A DNA stretch of 64,000 bases from Pseudomonas sp. PB106. Lineage in GTDB: Bacteria; Pseudomonadota; Gammaproteobacteria; Pseudomonadales; Pseudomonadaceae. The stretch is taken from positions 1 to 64,000 of the forward strand of contig NZ_RWIM01000166.1 of assembly GCF_009764645.1 (NCBI RefSeq), in the 5' to 3' direction. A program made the position numbers and the translations under genes. The notes beneath the pieces were generated by a model. It was not told where the DNA came from, made no database searches, and saw only the letters and a list, made by a program, of their open reading frames with translations. Shown here piece after piece: positions 43,595-53,034 of this stretch (position 1 is the first letter of the stretch; every line of letters starts with the position of its first letter).

Positions 43595-46500
43595 ATGAAT
43601 TTTTCCCAATTCTTCATTTCACGGCCGATCTTCGCAGCGGTGCTGTCGCTGTTGATCCTGATCGCCGGCGCGATCTCGCTGTTCCAGTTGCCGATCAGCG
43701 AATACCCGGAAGTCGTGCCACCGACCGTAGTGGTCCGTGCCAACTTCCCGGGTGCCAACCCTAAAGTCATCGGTGAAACCGTGGCTGCTCCGCTGGAGCA
43801 AGCCATTACCGGCGTCGAGAACATGCTGTACATGTCCTCGCAGTCGACCGCCGACGGCAAGATCACCCTGACCATCACCTTCGCCCTGGGCACTGATCTG
43901 GACAACGCGCAGGTGCAGGTGCAAAACCGGGTGACCCGTACCGAGCCAAAACTTCCCGAGGAAGTGACGCGCATCGGTATCACCGTCGACAAGGCCTCGC
44001 CCGACCTGACCATGGTTGTGCACTTGACCTCGCCGGACAAACGCTACGACATGCTCTACCTGTCGAACTACGCCATCCTCAACATCAAGGATGAGCTGGC
44101 GCGTCTGAACGGTGTCGGTGACGTGCAACTGTTCGGCATGGGCGACTACTCGCTGCGGGTCTGGCTCGATCCGAACAAAACCGCTTCGCGCAATCTGACC
44201 GCGACCGATGTGGTCACCGCCATTCGTGAGCAGAACCGTCAGGTCGCTGCCGGTCAATTGGGTGCGCCCCCTGCCCCGAATGCCCAGAGCTTCCAGCTGT
44301 CGGTTAACACACAGGGGCGTCTGGTCACTGAGGAAGAGTTCGAGAACATCATCATTCGCGCCGGCGACAACGGTGAAATCACTCGCCTTAAAGACATCGC
44401 CCGCGTCGAACTCGGCTCCAGCCAGTACGCCTTGCGTTCGTTGCTGAACAACCAGCCGGCTGTGGCGATTCCGATCTTCCAGCGCCCAGGCTCCAACGCC
44501 ATCGATATCTCGAACGAAGTTCGCGGCAAGATGGACGAGTTGAAGAAAAGCTTCCCCCAAGGCATGGACTACAGCATCGTCTATGACCCGACGATCTTCG
44601 TGCGCGGCTCGATCGAAGCGGTGGTTCACACTCTCTTCGAAGCACTGATCCTCGTGGTTCTGGTGGTGATCCTGTTCCTGCAAACCTGGCGCGCCTCGAT
44701 CATTCCGTTGGTGGCGGTGCCAGTATCGTTGATCGGTACGTTTGCGGTGATGCACCTGTTCGGTTTTTCGCTTAACGCGCTGTCGCTGTTCGGTCTGGTA
44801 TTGGCCATCGGCATCGTGGTGGACGACGCCATCGTGGTGGTGGAAAACGTCGAACGGAACATCGAACTCGGATTGACCCCGGTCGAAGCGACCAAACGGG
44901 CGATGCGCGAAGTAACCGGTCCGATCATCGCGACGGCCCTGGTGCTGTGTGCGGTGTTCATTCCAGCGGCCTTCATCTCGGGTCTCACCGGACAGTTCTA
45001 TAAGCAATTCGCACTGACCATCGCCATCTCGACCGTGATCTCGGCGTTCAACTCGCTGACCCTGTCGCCAGCACTGGCCGCTGTGTTGCTGAAAAGCCAC
45101 GACGCACCGAAAGACCGCTTCTCCAAGGTGCTCGACAAGATCTTCGGCGGCTGGCTGTTCCGTCCGTTCAACCGCTTCTTCGAGCGCGCCAGCCATGGCT
45201 ACGTCGGCACAGTGGGCCGGGTCATCCGCAGCAGCGGCATCGCCCTTCTGCTGTACGCAGGCCTGATGGTGCTGACCTTCTTCGGTTTCTCCAACACCCC
45301 GACCGGTTTCGTACCCGGCCAGGACAAGCAATACCTCGTGGCCTTCGCGCAATTGCCGGACGCCTCGAGCCTGGATCGCACCGAAGACGTGATCAAACGC
45401 ATGTCCGACATGGCGCTGAAACAGCCTGGCGTGGAAAGCGCCGTAGCGTTCCCGGGCCTGTCGATCAACGGCTTCACCAACAGCCCGAACGCCGGCATCG
45501 TCTTCGTGACCCTGAAACCGTTCGACGAGCGTAAAGACCCGAGCATGTCCGCCGGTGCAATCGCCGGGGCCCTGAACGGCCAGTTCGCCAACATTCAAGA
45601 GGCGTACATGGCGATCTTCCCGCCTCCGCCGGTACAAGGTCTGGGCACCATTGGTGGTTTCCGCCTGCAAATCGAAGACCGGGGCAACCTGGGCTACGAC
45701 GAGCTGTACAAAGAAACCATGAACATCATCAACAAGAGCCACAACGTGCCGGAACTGGCAGGCCTGTTCACCAGCTACACCGTGAACGTGCCACAGGTCG
45801 ATGCCGCCATCGACCGCGAAAAAGCCAAGACCCACGGCGTGGCTGTCAGCGACATCTTCGACACCCTGCAGATCTACCTGGGTTCGCTGTATGCCAACGA
45901 CTTCAACCGCTTCGGTCGCACCTATCAGGTCAACGTTCAGGCCGAGCAGCAGTTCCGCCTCGAATCCGACCAGATCGGTCAACTGAAGGTGCGCAACAAC
46001 AAAGGCGAAATGATCCCGCTGGCGACCTTCATCAAGGTCAGCGACACCTCGGGCCCGGATCGCGTGATGCACTACAACGGCTTCATCACCGCTGAAATCA
46101 ACGGTGCTGCGGCCCCAGGCTACAGCTCCGGCCAAGCCGAAAAAGCCATCGAGAAACTGCTCAAGGAAGAACTTCCAAACGGCATGACCTACGAATGGAC
46201 CGACCTGACCTATCAGCAGATTCTGTCCGGCAACACCGCGCTGTTCGTGTTCCCGCTCTGCGTACTGCTGGCGTTCCTGGTACTCGCGGCTCAATACGAA
46301 AGCTGGAGCCTGCCACTGGCGGTGATCCTGATCGTACCGATGACCCTGCTCTCGGCCATTACCGGCGTGATCATCTCGGGCGGTGACAACAACATCTTCA
46401 CCCAGATCGGTTTGATCGTACTGGTGGGACTTGCGTGTAAAAACGCGATTCTGATCGTCGAGTTTGCCAAGGACAAACAGGAAGAAGGTCTCGGCCCGCT

Positions 46501-46774
46501 CGCTGCGGTACTGGAAGCCTGCCGTCTGCGTCTGCGTCCGATCCTGATGACCTCCTTCGCGTTCATCATGGGCGTGGTGCCACTGGTGTTCTCCAGCGGT
46601 GCCGGTGCCGAGATGCGTCACGCCATGGGTGTGGCGGTGTTCTCCGGGATGCTCGGGGTAACCTTCTTCGGTCTGTTGCTGACACCCGTGTTCTACGTAC
46701 TGATCCGCAACTTTGTTGAACGCAGTGAAGCCCGCAAAGCGGCCAAAGCTCTGAAACTGGAGGCGCAACAATGA
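43595..46774 (+). CDS. mexF: RND efflux inner-membrane transporter (MexF-like, HAE1)
   Basis: A proton-driven pump of 1059 residues. 12 membrane helices in two halves with two large periplasmic loops. The helix-4 charged pair is visible in GIVVDDAIVVVENVER (Asp-Asp), and the second half has GLACKNAILIVEFAKD. It follows mexE by 15 bases, and its stop overlaps the next gene as ATGA. Length and pattern fit MexF. Confidence 0.94.
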   Translation: MNFSQFFISRPIFAAVLSLLILIAGAISLFQLPISEYPEVVPPTVVVRANFPGANPKVIGETVAAPLEQAITGVENMLYMSSQSTADGKITLTITFALGTDLDNAQVQVQNRVTRTEPKLPEEVTRIGITVDKASPDLTMVVHLTSPDKRYDMLYLSNYAILNIKDELARLNGVGDVQLFGMGDYSLRVWLDPNKTASRNLTATDVVTAIREQNRQVAAGQLGAPPAPNAQSFQLSVNTQGRLVTEEEFENIIIRAGDNGEITRLKDIARVELGSSQYALRSLLNNQPAVAIPIFQRPGSNAIDISNEVRGKMDELKKSFPQGMDYSIVYDPTIFVRGSIEAVVHTLFEALILVVLVVILFLQTWRASIIPLVAVPVSLIGTFAVMHLFGFSLNALSLFGLVLAIGIVVDDAIVVVENVERNIELGLTPVEATKRAMREVTGPIIATALVLCAVFIPAAFISGLTGQFYKQFALTIAISTVISAFNSLTLSPALAAVLLKSHDAPKDRFSKVLDKIFGGWLFRPFNRFFERASHGYVGTVGRVIRSSGIALLLYAGLMVLTFFGFSNTPTGFVPGQDKQYLVAFAQLPDASSLDRTEDVIKRMSDMALKQPGVESAVAFPGLSINGFTNSPNAGIVFVTLKPFDERKDPSMSAGAIAGALNGQFANIQEAYMAIFPPPPVQGLGTIGGFRLQIEDRGNLGYDELYKETMNIINKSHNVPELAGLFTSYTVNVPQVDAAIDREKAKTHGVAVSDIFDTLQIYLGSLYANDFNRFGRTYQVNVQAEQQFRLESDQIGQLKVRNNKGEMIPLATFIKVSDTSGPDRVMHYNGFITAEINGAAAPGYSSGQAEKAIEKLLKEELPNGMTYEWTDLTYQQILSGNTALFVFPLCVLLAFLVLAAQYESWSLPLAVILIVPMTLLSAITGVIISGGDNNIFTQIGLIVLVGLACKNAILIVEFAKDKQEEGLGPLAAVLEACRLRLRPILMTSFAFIMGVVPLVFSSGAGAEMRHAMGVAVFSGMLGVTFFGLLLTPVFYVLIRNFVERSEARKAAKALKLEAQQ

Positions 46775-48192
46775 GTCTGAAAGTCTTCCTGCCGAGTCTG
46801 CTGGTGTTGGCCCTCAGCGCCTGCGCCGTCGGCCCCGACTACAAGACCCCAGCCACGGAGGCGGCCAATATCACGGCTGCCACCGACGGCGCCGCCGGGC
46901 AAAAGAACTTCGACCGTTCGAAATTCGAAGGCATCTGGTGGCAGCAGTTCGACGATCCAACCCTCAACCAGTTGGTGACCCAATCGCTGCAAGGCAACCG
47001 TGATCTGCGCGTGGCATTCGCCCGCTGGAAAGCCGCCCGCGCTATCCGCGACGACGCCAGCAACGATGCGATGCCGACCATCACCAGCCGCGCCAGCAGT
47101 GATCTGGCCAAGGGGCAAATCCCTGGCCAGACCACCAACCGGGTCAATAGCGAACGTTATGACCTCGGCTTGGACATGGCTTGGGAGCTCGATCTGTTCG
47201 GGCGTATCCAGCGCAATCTGGAAGCCAGCGACGCCGATCAGCAGGCTGCCGAAGCCGATCTGTACCAGTTGCAAGTCACCATGATTGCCGAACTGGTCGA
47301 TGCTTACGGTCAATTGCGCGGCGCGCAGCTGCGGGAAAAGATCGCCGTGGCCAACCTGAACAACCAGCAGGAGTCGCGCAAGATCACCATCAGCCTGCGT
47401 GACGCCGGCGTCGGCGATCAACTCGATGTCGAACGTGCCGATGCGCGTCTGGCCTCGGTCGAAGCCAGCGTGCCGCAGTTGCAGGCAGAACAGGTTCGGC
47501 AGAAAAACCGTATCGCCACCCTGCTCGGTGAACGTCCGGACAAGCTGACCGTCGACCTGAGTCCAAAAGACTTGCCGGCGATTGCCAAGGCCTTGCCGAT
47601 CGGCAATCCCGGTGAGCTGCTGCAACGTCGCCCGGACATCCTCAGTGCTGAACGCCAACTGGCCTCGGCCACGGCGCGCATCGGCGTGGCGAAAGCCGAT
47701 CTGTTCCCACGGGTCAGCCTCAGCGGCTTCCTTGGCTGGACGGCGGGACGCGGTTCGCAGATCGGTTCCTCGGCGGCCAACGCCTGGGCACTGGGCCCGA
47801 GCATCACCTGGGCAGCGTTCGACCTTGGCAGCGTACGCGCCCGTTTGCGCGGTGCCGATGCCGAAGCCGAGGGCGCACTGGCCACCTATGAGCAACAAGT
47901 GCTGCTGGCACTCGAAGAGTCGGAAAACGCTTTCAGCGACTACGGCAAACGTCAGCAACGCCTGATCTCGTTGATCCGTCAGAGTGAATCAAGCCGCAAG
48001 GCTGCCGATCTGGCTGAAATTCGCTATCGCGAAGGCACCACGGACTTCCTGGTGCTGCTCGACGCACAGCGTGAACGTCTGAACGCTGAAGACACTCAAG
48101 CGCAGGCCGAAGTCGATCTGTATCGCGGCATTGTCGCGATCTACAAAGCCCTTGGCGGCGGCTGGCAACCGGAGACTGTCGCCAGCCAGTAA
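46771..48192 (+). CDS. oprN: RND efflux outer membrane factor (OprN-like, NodT family)
   Basis: A lipoprotein precursor of 473 residues with lipobox LSAC (Cys18) followed by AVGPDYKTP, the standard start of OprM/OprN lipoproteins. Two OEP halves include the ERQLASATARIGVAKADLFPRVSLSG-type stretch (in parts). It supplies the outer membrane exit for MexEF. Its ATG overlaps the mexF stop. Confidence 0.93.
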   Translation: MSLKVFLPSLLVLALSACAVGPDYKTPATEAANITAATDGAAGQKNFDRSKFEGIWWQQFDDPTLNQLVTQSLQGNRDLRVAFARWKAARAIRDDASNDAMPTITSRASSDLAKGQIPGQTTNRVNSERYDLGLDMAWELDLFGRIQRNLEASDADQQAAEADLYQLQVTMIAELVDAYGQLRGAQLREKIAVANLNNQQESRKITISLRDAGVGDQLDVERADARLASVEASVPQLQAEQVRQKNRIATLLGERPDKLTVDLSPKDLPAIAKALPIGNPGELLQRRPDILSAERQLASATARIGVAKADLFPRVSLSGFLGWTAGRGSQIGSSAANAWALGPSITWAAFDLGSVRARLRGADAEAEGALATYEQQVLLALEESENAFSDYGKRQQRLISLIRQSESSRKAADLAEIRYREGTTDFLVLLDAQRERLNAEDTQAQAEVDLYRGIVAIYKALGGGWQPETVASQ

Positions 48193-48241
48193 TAGTTTGT
48201 TAAAGAGCTCCTTTGGTTGGCCGCAACCAACCAAATTCTTT

Positions 48242-48276
48242 GCCCCGCGTATCATTCGGTCGCGGGGCTTTTTTTG
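48242..48276 (+). terminator. Rho-independent terminator of mexEF-oprN
   Basis: GCCCCGCG, 11-base loop, CGCGGGGC, then TTTTTTT. Confidence 0.92.
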
Positions 48277-48307
48277 CCTTCCCAAATTTTCGCCCCCCCC
48301 AAATTTA

Positions 48308-48393
48308 TGTAGGAGCTGCCGCAGGCTGCGATCTTTTTATCTTGGTTTTTGAAAGCAGAATCAAAAGATCGCAGCCTGCGGCAGCTCCTACAG
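48308..48393. repeat. REPIN between two efflux operons
   Basis: TGTAGGAGCTGCCGCAGGCTGCGATC and its inverted partner GATCGCAGCCTGCGGCAGCTCCTACAG around an AT-rich centre. It lies at the convergence of mexEF-oprN and the FUSC operon. Confidence 0.93.
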
Positions 48394-48402
48394 GAAGCAG
48401 GG

Positions 48403-49368
48403 TCAGTGCTGCTCTTGGGGTTTTTGCTTTTCCAGCACGGTGACCGTGGCGGTCGTACCCGCCCGCAAGCGGTTCTTCCCGGCATAGTCGCTATCGATAT
48501 CGATCCGCACCGGCACCCGCTGCGCCAGTTTGACCCAGGTGTAACTCGGGTTGATGTTGGCCAGCAGACGACTGCCCGGCGCGTTTTCACGGTCGGCGAT
48601 GGCGAACGCGATGCTCTGCACGGTGCCGCCGAAGGTTTCACCGCTCATCAACTGGACGCGCACCCGATCACCCTCTTCGATCCGTGGCAGTTTGGTTTCT
48701 TCGAAATAGCCGCTGATGTAGAACGAATCGCTGTCGACCAGTGCCAACAGGGCGCCACCGCTCACCGCGTAATCACCTTCACGGGTCAGTAGATTGGTCA
48801 CGTAGCCGCTGACCGGCGACTCGACGCGAGTACGTTGCAGATCCAGCTCTGCCTGGGTCAAAGCAGCAATTGCCAGTTGCACATTGGCTTCGGCGAGCCC
48901 GAGGTTGGCCTGATTGCGCAGCAGATCAGCCTGCGCCACCGCTACATCGGTGCTGGATTTTTCCCATTCCTCCCCGGAGATCGCAAAACCCTGTTTGAGC
49001 GTGCGCCGCCGGCGCTCTTCGCTTTGCCGCTGCTTGAGCAACGCTTCACTGGCCACAATCGCCGCTTGCGACTGCCCAAGAGTGGCCTTGGACACCTCGA
49101 CTGAACGCCGGGCATGCTCCACCGCCAGTTGATAGCGCGCCGGATCGATCTCCATCAATAACTGGCCTTTGTCGACATGCTGGTTGTCCTGCACTTTGAG
49201 ACTGACGATGCGCCCCGAGACATCCGCCGACAGGGTCACTACATCCGCCCTCACCCGTGCATCCCGGGTCCACGGTGCCCGGGTGTAATGCTCCCAGGCG
49301 AACCAGCCGAGCACGATGGCCAAAATCACCACCGCCAATGTCGTCAAGCGTGCGATCAATACTTTCAA
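48403..49368 (-). CDS. HlyD-family efflux adaptor (AaeA/EmrA-like)
   Basis: A protein of 321 residues: one N-terminal membrane segment (about 8-27), lipoyl halves (SGRIVSLKVQDNQHV), coiled coil (about 85-170) and beta barrel (GYFEETKLPRI). It starts with TTG at 49368, with GGAG about ten bases upstream inside the previous gene's end. It is the third gene of a FUSC-DUF1656-HlyD operon, the composition of aromatic carboxylic acid efflux systems (AaeBXA). No outer membrane factor is encoded in the unit; OprN or another TolC-type protein could serve. Confidence 0.88.
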   Translation of the reverse strand: MKVLIARLTTLAVVILAIVLGWFAWEHYTRAPWTRDARVRADVVTLSADVSGRIVSLKVQDNQHVDKGQLLMEIDPARYQLAVEHARRSVEVSKATLGQSQAAIVASEALLKQRQSEERRRRTLKQGFAISGEEWEKSSTDVAVAQADLLRNQANLGLAEANVQLAIAALTQAELDLQRTRVESPVSGYVTNLLTREGDYAVSGGALLALVDSDSFYISGYFEETKLPRIEEGDRVRVQLMSGETFGGTVQSIAFAIADRENAPGSRLLANINPSYTWVKLAQRVPVRIDIDSDYAGKNRLRAGTTATVTVLEKQKPQEQH

Positions 49369-49372
49369 GGCT

Positions 49373-49573
49373 TCAGGCTCCCATCAACAAAATCAGCGTG
49401 GCACAGACGCACGCATACAGGGCGCCCTCGAACAAAGCCTCATGCCAGACCAGACGCAGCACGCCCATGCGCCGCAAAACCCAATCCAGCAACATGAATA
49501 TCGGTATGGCCAATAACAAGGCCTGGGCAATGGGCGGCAGGTAGACACCGCCGATTTCGAAATCAATGGGCAA
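49373..49573 (-). CDS. DUF1656 small membrane protein (AaeX/YtcA-like)
   Basis: A protein of 66 residues with two membrane helices, beginning PIDFEIGGVYLPP as DUF1656 proteins do. The TTG at 49573 is chosen: GGAGAG lies nine bases ahead and the conserved domain starts right there. It overlaps the end of the FUSC gene by 11 bases and is followed closely by the HlyD gene. It is probably an accessory subunit of the efflux unit. Confidence 0.85.
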   Translation of the reverse strand: MPIDFEIGGVYLPPIAQALLLAIPIFMLLDWVLRRMGVLRLVWHEALFEGALYACVCATLILLMGA

Positions 49574-51710
49574 GACTTGGCTCTCCTTCCAGAACAACAG
49601 ACTGCAGATGTTCGCCATGGCGCTCGAGGAATGACACGACAATCAGCAGCGCTACCCGCATGCGAAACACCGACCACACGTGCTCGTGGCTGGCGACGTG
49701 CAAATCATCCAGCTCATCGCCCAAAGTGTGCAGCGTGGCCAGCAATGGAGTCAGGCTTACATCCGCGCGCCCGGCGACAAATCGCCCGGTCTTGCGCAAG
49801 GCAGATGACAATTGCTGACTGTAGGCCTCAGTCAGCAAGGTGTTGTTCTGCGCTTGCTGGCGAAGTTGATGCATCGCCACGCCAACGGCCACGCAGGCCA
49901 GACTGATTTCGTAGAGTTGCTGCATCGCTCGGTCATTGGCTGCCGGCAGCAAGCCGAGCATGCTGGTCAGACGATCAACCATGCGGCTTTCGAAAGCGAA
50001 TTGCTGGGCATCGGTCGCTGGCGTCTTGGTCAGCTCATACACCTGCTCGCGCGCTTCGTTATACAAGCGGCGAATACGCAGCGCCGGGCGAAACGGGAAT
50101 ATCCACGCGTAGACAATCAGGGCAAGCATGGCGGCACTGACATAAGCCCCGGCAAACTCGAACCATTGGATCGCGGTGTTCTGCCCGGTGCCGACGTTCT
50201 GCGGGCCGATCATCAGGAAACTCGACAGGCCCAAGCCCATGCCAATGCCGGCCGTCGCAGGACTCGCCAACCCCACCGCGATGACATACAGCAACGGCGC
50301 GAGCAGCAACGCTAATGGCTCGAAATCGCTGACCGACGGTACCAGCATGAATTGATAGAGCGCCGACACCAGCAGCGCCAGACCCAATCCCCGCGCATAA
50401 CTCTGCGCCGCCATCAGCGGTCGGGGAAACGTCGCCATCAATGAGCAAAGAATGCCCACCAGAATCATTCCGCCCCGAGCGCCGTCCCAAGCGGTTTCCA
50501 TCCAGATCAGTCCGGCCACCAATAACGCGGTAAAGGCGCGGATGGCATTCATCGACGCCAAGGTGAAATCCAGGTGCAGCGGGCTGGCCTGGCCGCGATA
50601 GAGACAACTGGCTTCGCGGCCCTCCTGAATGGCATCGCTCAACTCCAGGATCTGCTCGATTTGCTGCAGCAGCCGCGCCTGCTCCCAACGCAGCGCCCAT
50701 GCCAACGAACGCAGGGTGGCACTCATGTCCTCGGTCAGTTGCTCGGCTTCATAGGCGAGGTCGTCGAACTGCTGTTGCAGGGTGACGAAACGCTGGCGAA
50801 CATCGGCGGGCAGCGAGCGGCCCTGCGCCGCCAATTGGTCAAGCAACGCAAGTTCCTCGGCGCGCAGGCGCTGGACTTCCAGTGGCAAGTCCCCCTCCCA
50901 GCGCTCAGTCAGCAATTGCCGCTGATGACGCAACGCGGTCAACCGTGAGGTCAGCAACATCAACTGGTTGCCCAACAGCAGCACGAGGTTGTTGGCGCTG
51001 CGCAGACGCGGCGCATCGAAATACAAGTGCCGGCGCAGCCCCTCCAGCGCGCTGATTTCACCGAGCAACTGCATTTGTCTGCGCTGAAATTCGGCCTCGC
51101 TTTCTTCAGTGCGGATCACCGCCGCTGCATGACTGGCGACCAGCTTGATCACCTGGTCGACTTTGGCGAAGTATCCCTTGGCAACGGCTTCCGGTCGGGC
51201 CGTCAGCAAGCTCACCACGCAAACGCTCGCCACAGCCAGCAAGGTTTCCGTGACGCGCGTGACGGCCAGCAGAAACGTGCCGTCCTGATCCGGAATCGCC
51301 AGCAAGGCGACCACCACCGCGGTGTAACCACTGAGCACAAATGCTTGCGAGCTGGTGTAGCGCAGCAAGGTCCCGCCCGCCGTGCACAGCGCCAGCCACA
51401 AGGCCAGTGTCGTGATGAACGGCAGCGGCGCCTGCGGGAAGATCGCCATGATCAGCACCGCCACTGCGGCGCCAAGGGTGGTGCCGATCACTTGGCCGAA
51501 ACTGCGGGCCAGCGCCATGCCGGCCAAGGGCTGACTGACGATCACCACCGCCATGATCGACCACTTGGGCTGATCGAGATCGAACAGAAATGCCAGATAC
51601 AGGGTCAACAACCCCGCCGCGATGGTACGTAAGGCAAACAACAGAACCGCCCGACCGGGATGGATCACCGCTTTGAAATAATTGAACAGGGCTTGCATGG
51701 ACTCACTCAT
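49563..51710 (-). CDS. FUSC family efflux permease (AaeB-like)
   Basis: A protein of about 715 residues from the ATG at 51710, which has AGGAG eight bases upstream; the open frame extends to 51818. Two hydrophobic blocks (about residues 15-185 and 370-520), each with several helices, are separated and followed by soluble helical regions, the FUSC/DUF893 layout. The segment QPKWSIMAVVIVSQP is typical. Predicted to pump aromatic acids or similar compounds with the DUF1656 and HlyD partners. It is divergent from the TPR gene at 51871. Confidence 0.88.
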   Translation of the reverse strand: MSESMQALFNYFKAVIHPGRAVLLFALRTIAAGLLTLYLAFLFDLDQPKWSIMAVVIVSQPLAGMALARSFGQVIGTTLGAAVAVLIMAIFPQAPLPFITTLALWLALCTAGGTLLRYTSSQAFVLSGYTAVVVALLAIPDQDGTFLLAVTRVTETLLAVASVCVVSLLTARPEAVAKGYFAKVDQVIKLVASHAAAVIRTEESEAEFQRRQMQLLGEISALEGLRRHLYFDAPRLRSANNLVLLLGNQLMLLTSRLTALRHQRQLLTERWEGDLPLEVQRLRAEELALLDQLAAQGRSLPADVRQRFVTLQQQFDDLAYEAEQLTEDMSATLRSLAWALRWEQARLLQQIEQILELSDAIQEGREASCLYRGQASPLHLDFTLASMNAIRAFTALLVAGLIWMETAWDGARGGMILVGILCSLMATFPRPLMAAQSYARGLGLALLVSALYQFMLVPSVSDFEPLALLLAPLLYVIAVGLASPATAGIGMGLGLSSFLMIGPQNVGTGQNTAIQWFEFAGAYVSAAMLALIVYAWIFPFRPALRIRRLYNEAREQVYELTKTPATDAQQFAFESRMVDRLTSMLGLLPAANDRAMQQLYEISLACVAVGVAMHQLRQQAQNNTLLTEAYSQQLSSALRKTGRFVAGRADVSLTPLLATLHTLGDELDDLHVASHEHVWSVFRMRVALLIVVSFLERHGEHLQSVVLEGEPSLAH

Positions 51711-51870
51711 TCTGACGACTCCTGCAAGCGTAGACACTGCATCGAAAGCCTGACGGGTTTCACAGTCGACGCGACTCGTAGGACGATTCGCTGGCATTGG
51801 GTTTGACTCAAGTCCCAAGCTGACCGAAGCTTGCCGCTCTGCTCAAGTACGCCTGTTTCCGGAAAACCGC

Positions 51871-52926
51871 ATGCCTCAGTCACGCCGCTACTTGTTGATC
51901 AGCCTGGGGCTGGTAATCGTCACCCTCGTTGGCTGGTTGTCCCTTCGCAGCACTGCCCCGGTCGTACCTGAAGCGATCAAGCATGGCTACAGCGAGGCGC
52001 TGTCCGCCGCGCGCACCGGTGAGCCTGGCGCGGCGCGTCAGTTGTATCAGCAACTGGGCCGTCCGGACCTGTCGGTGAAACGGCGTGTCTGGCTGCACGC
52101 CGAACTGTCCAATTATCCGAGCCCGCAAGCCTTGAAGCTGGCCGATGCCGATTTGCAGAACGAAGCCCCCGAAGTGCGCCTCGCCGCGATCAAAAGTGTC
52201 ATCGGCCTGGTTCCCGGCGGTCAGCGCAGCCTGTTGTTGGGGCCGCTGCTCGATGATGAAGATCAAACCGTACGTTTCGCCGCAATCAATGCCCTCCTCG
52301 GTCTCTCGCCGGATGAGCTGGGCCTGTATTTCGGCCCCTTGCAACAAGGCATCGATGCGTGGGAGCAGGTGCTCAAAGGCCAACCGGAAAGCGCCGCGAC
52401 TTACGCGCAACTGGCGCGGCTCTATATCCATAACGTCGAACTGAAAGAAGCTCAGGTTGCCTTGGACAATACCCTGCGCCTGGAGCCCGGCAATCTGCAG
52501 GCGCTGGTGATGCAGATCGATGTCCTCGACCGCCAGGGTCAAAGCGATGCCGCGCGCCAGTTACTGGCCCAGCAACTCAAGGCCCAGCCCGATTCCGCTT
52601 ACCTGCAACACGCGCTCGGACTGTGGTTGCTGCATCACGGTCAGCGTGAATATGCCCTGCTCGGTCTGTCCAAAGCCGTCGAACTTGAGCCGGACAACAA
52701 GGATTATCGCTACGACCTCGCTACCACGCTGCACAGCGCCGAGGAGCTGGAGGCCGCGCAGAAGCAATTACAGGAGATCGTTCAGCGCCACCCCGCTGAC
52801 CGCAAAGCGCGGGTTCTGTTGATCAACTACTGGAAAGAAAGTGGTCAGTTGCAGAATGTGCAGGTATTGCTGGCGCAACTCGAACAGCTCAATCCGGACG
52901 ATCCGGCCCTGCAACAGGGCCTCTAA
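51871..52926 (+). CDS. Membrane-anchored HEAT/TPR repeat protein
   Basis: A protein of 351 residues: an N-terminal membrane anchor (about 7-25) with the rest periplasmic or extracytoplasmic. Residues about 85-150 look HEAT-like (VRLAAIKSVIGLVPG, VRFAAINALLGLSP), and about 160-345 are five or so TPR units (ATYAQLARLYI, AYLQHALGLWLL, DYRYDLATTL). Such proteins are scaffolds or adaptors. It lies 108 bases before the KaiC-like gene and may be co-transcribed. Related proteins often accompany cytochrome or oxidoreductase modules, but none is here. Confidence 0.8.
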   Translation: MPQSRRYLLISLGLVIVTLVGWLSLRSTAPVVPEAIKHGYSEALSAARTGEPGAARQLYQQLGRPDLSVKRRVWLHAELSNYPSPQALKLADADLQNEAPEVRLAAIKSVIGLVPGGQRSLLLGPLLDDEDQTVRFAAINALLGLSPDELGLYFGPLQQGIDAWEQVLKGQPESAATYAQLARLYIHNVELKEAQVALDNTLRLEPGNLQALVMQIDVLDRQGQSDAARQLLAQQLKAQPDSAYLQHALGLWLLHHGQREYALLGLSKAVELEPDNKDYRYDLATTLHSAEELEAAQKQLQEIVQRHPADRKARVLLINYWKESGQLQNVQVLLAQLEQLNPDDPALQQGL

Positions 52927-53034
52927 CCAACAACATTCAGACACATTTCGGCAGAAGATCGGAACTGCCATCACGGCCAAGGGTCAAGTAATTCAGGTCG
53001 CCCGGTTTAGTCGGCGGCCTCGCTTCCCCTAGTC

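Noticed and set aside
43619..46771. Long open frame on the minus strand opposite mexF
   Set aside because: Shadow of mexF. The product is rich in His, Gln and Arg with no membrane or enzyme motifs, while the mexF frame is a complete RND pump.
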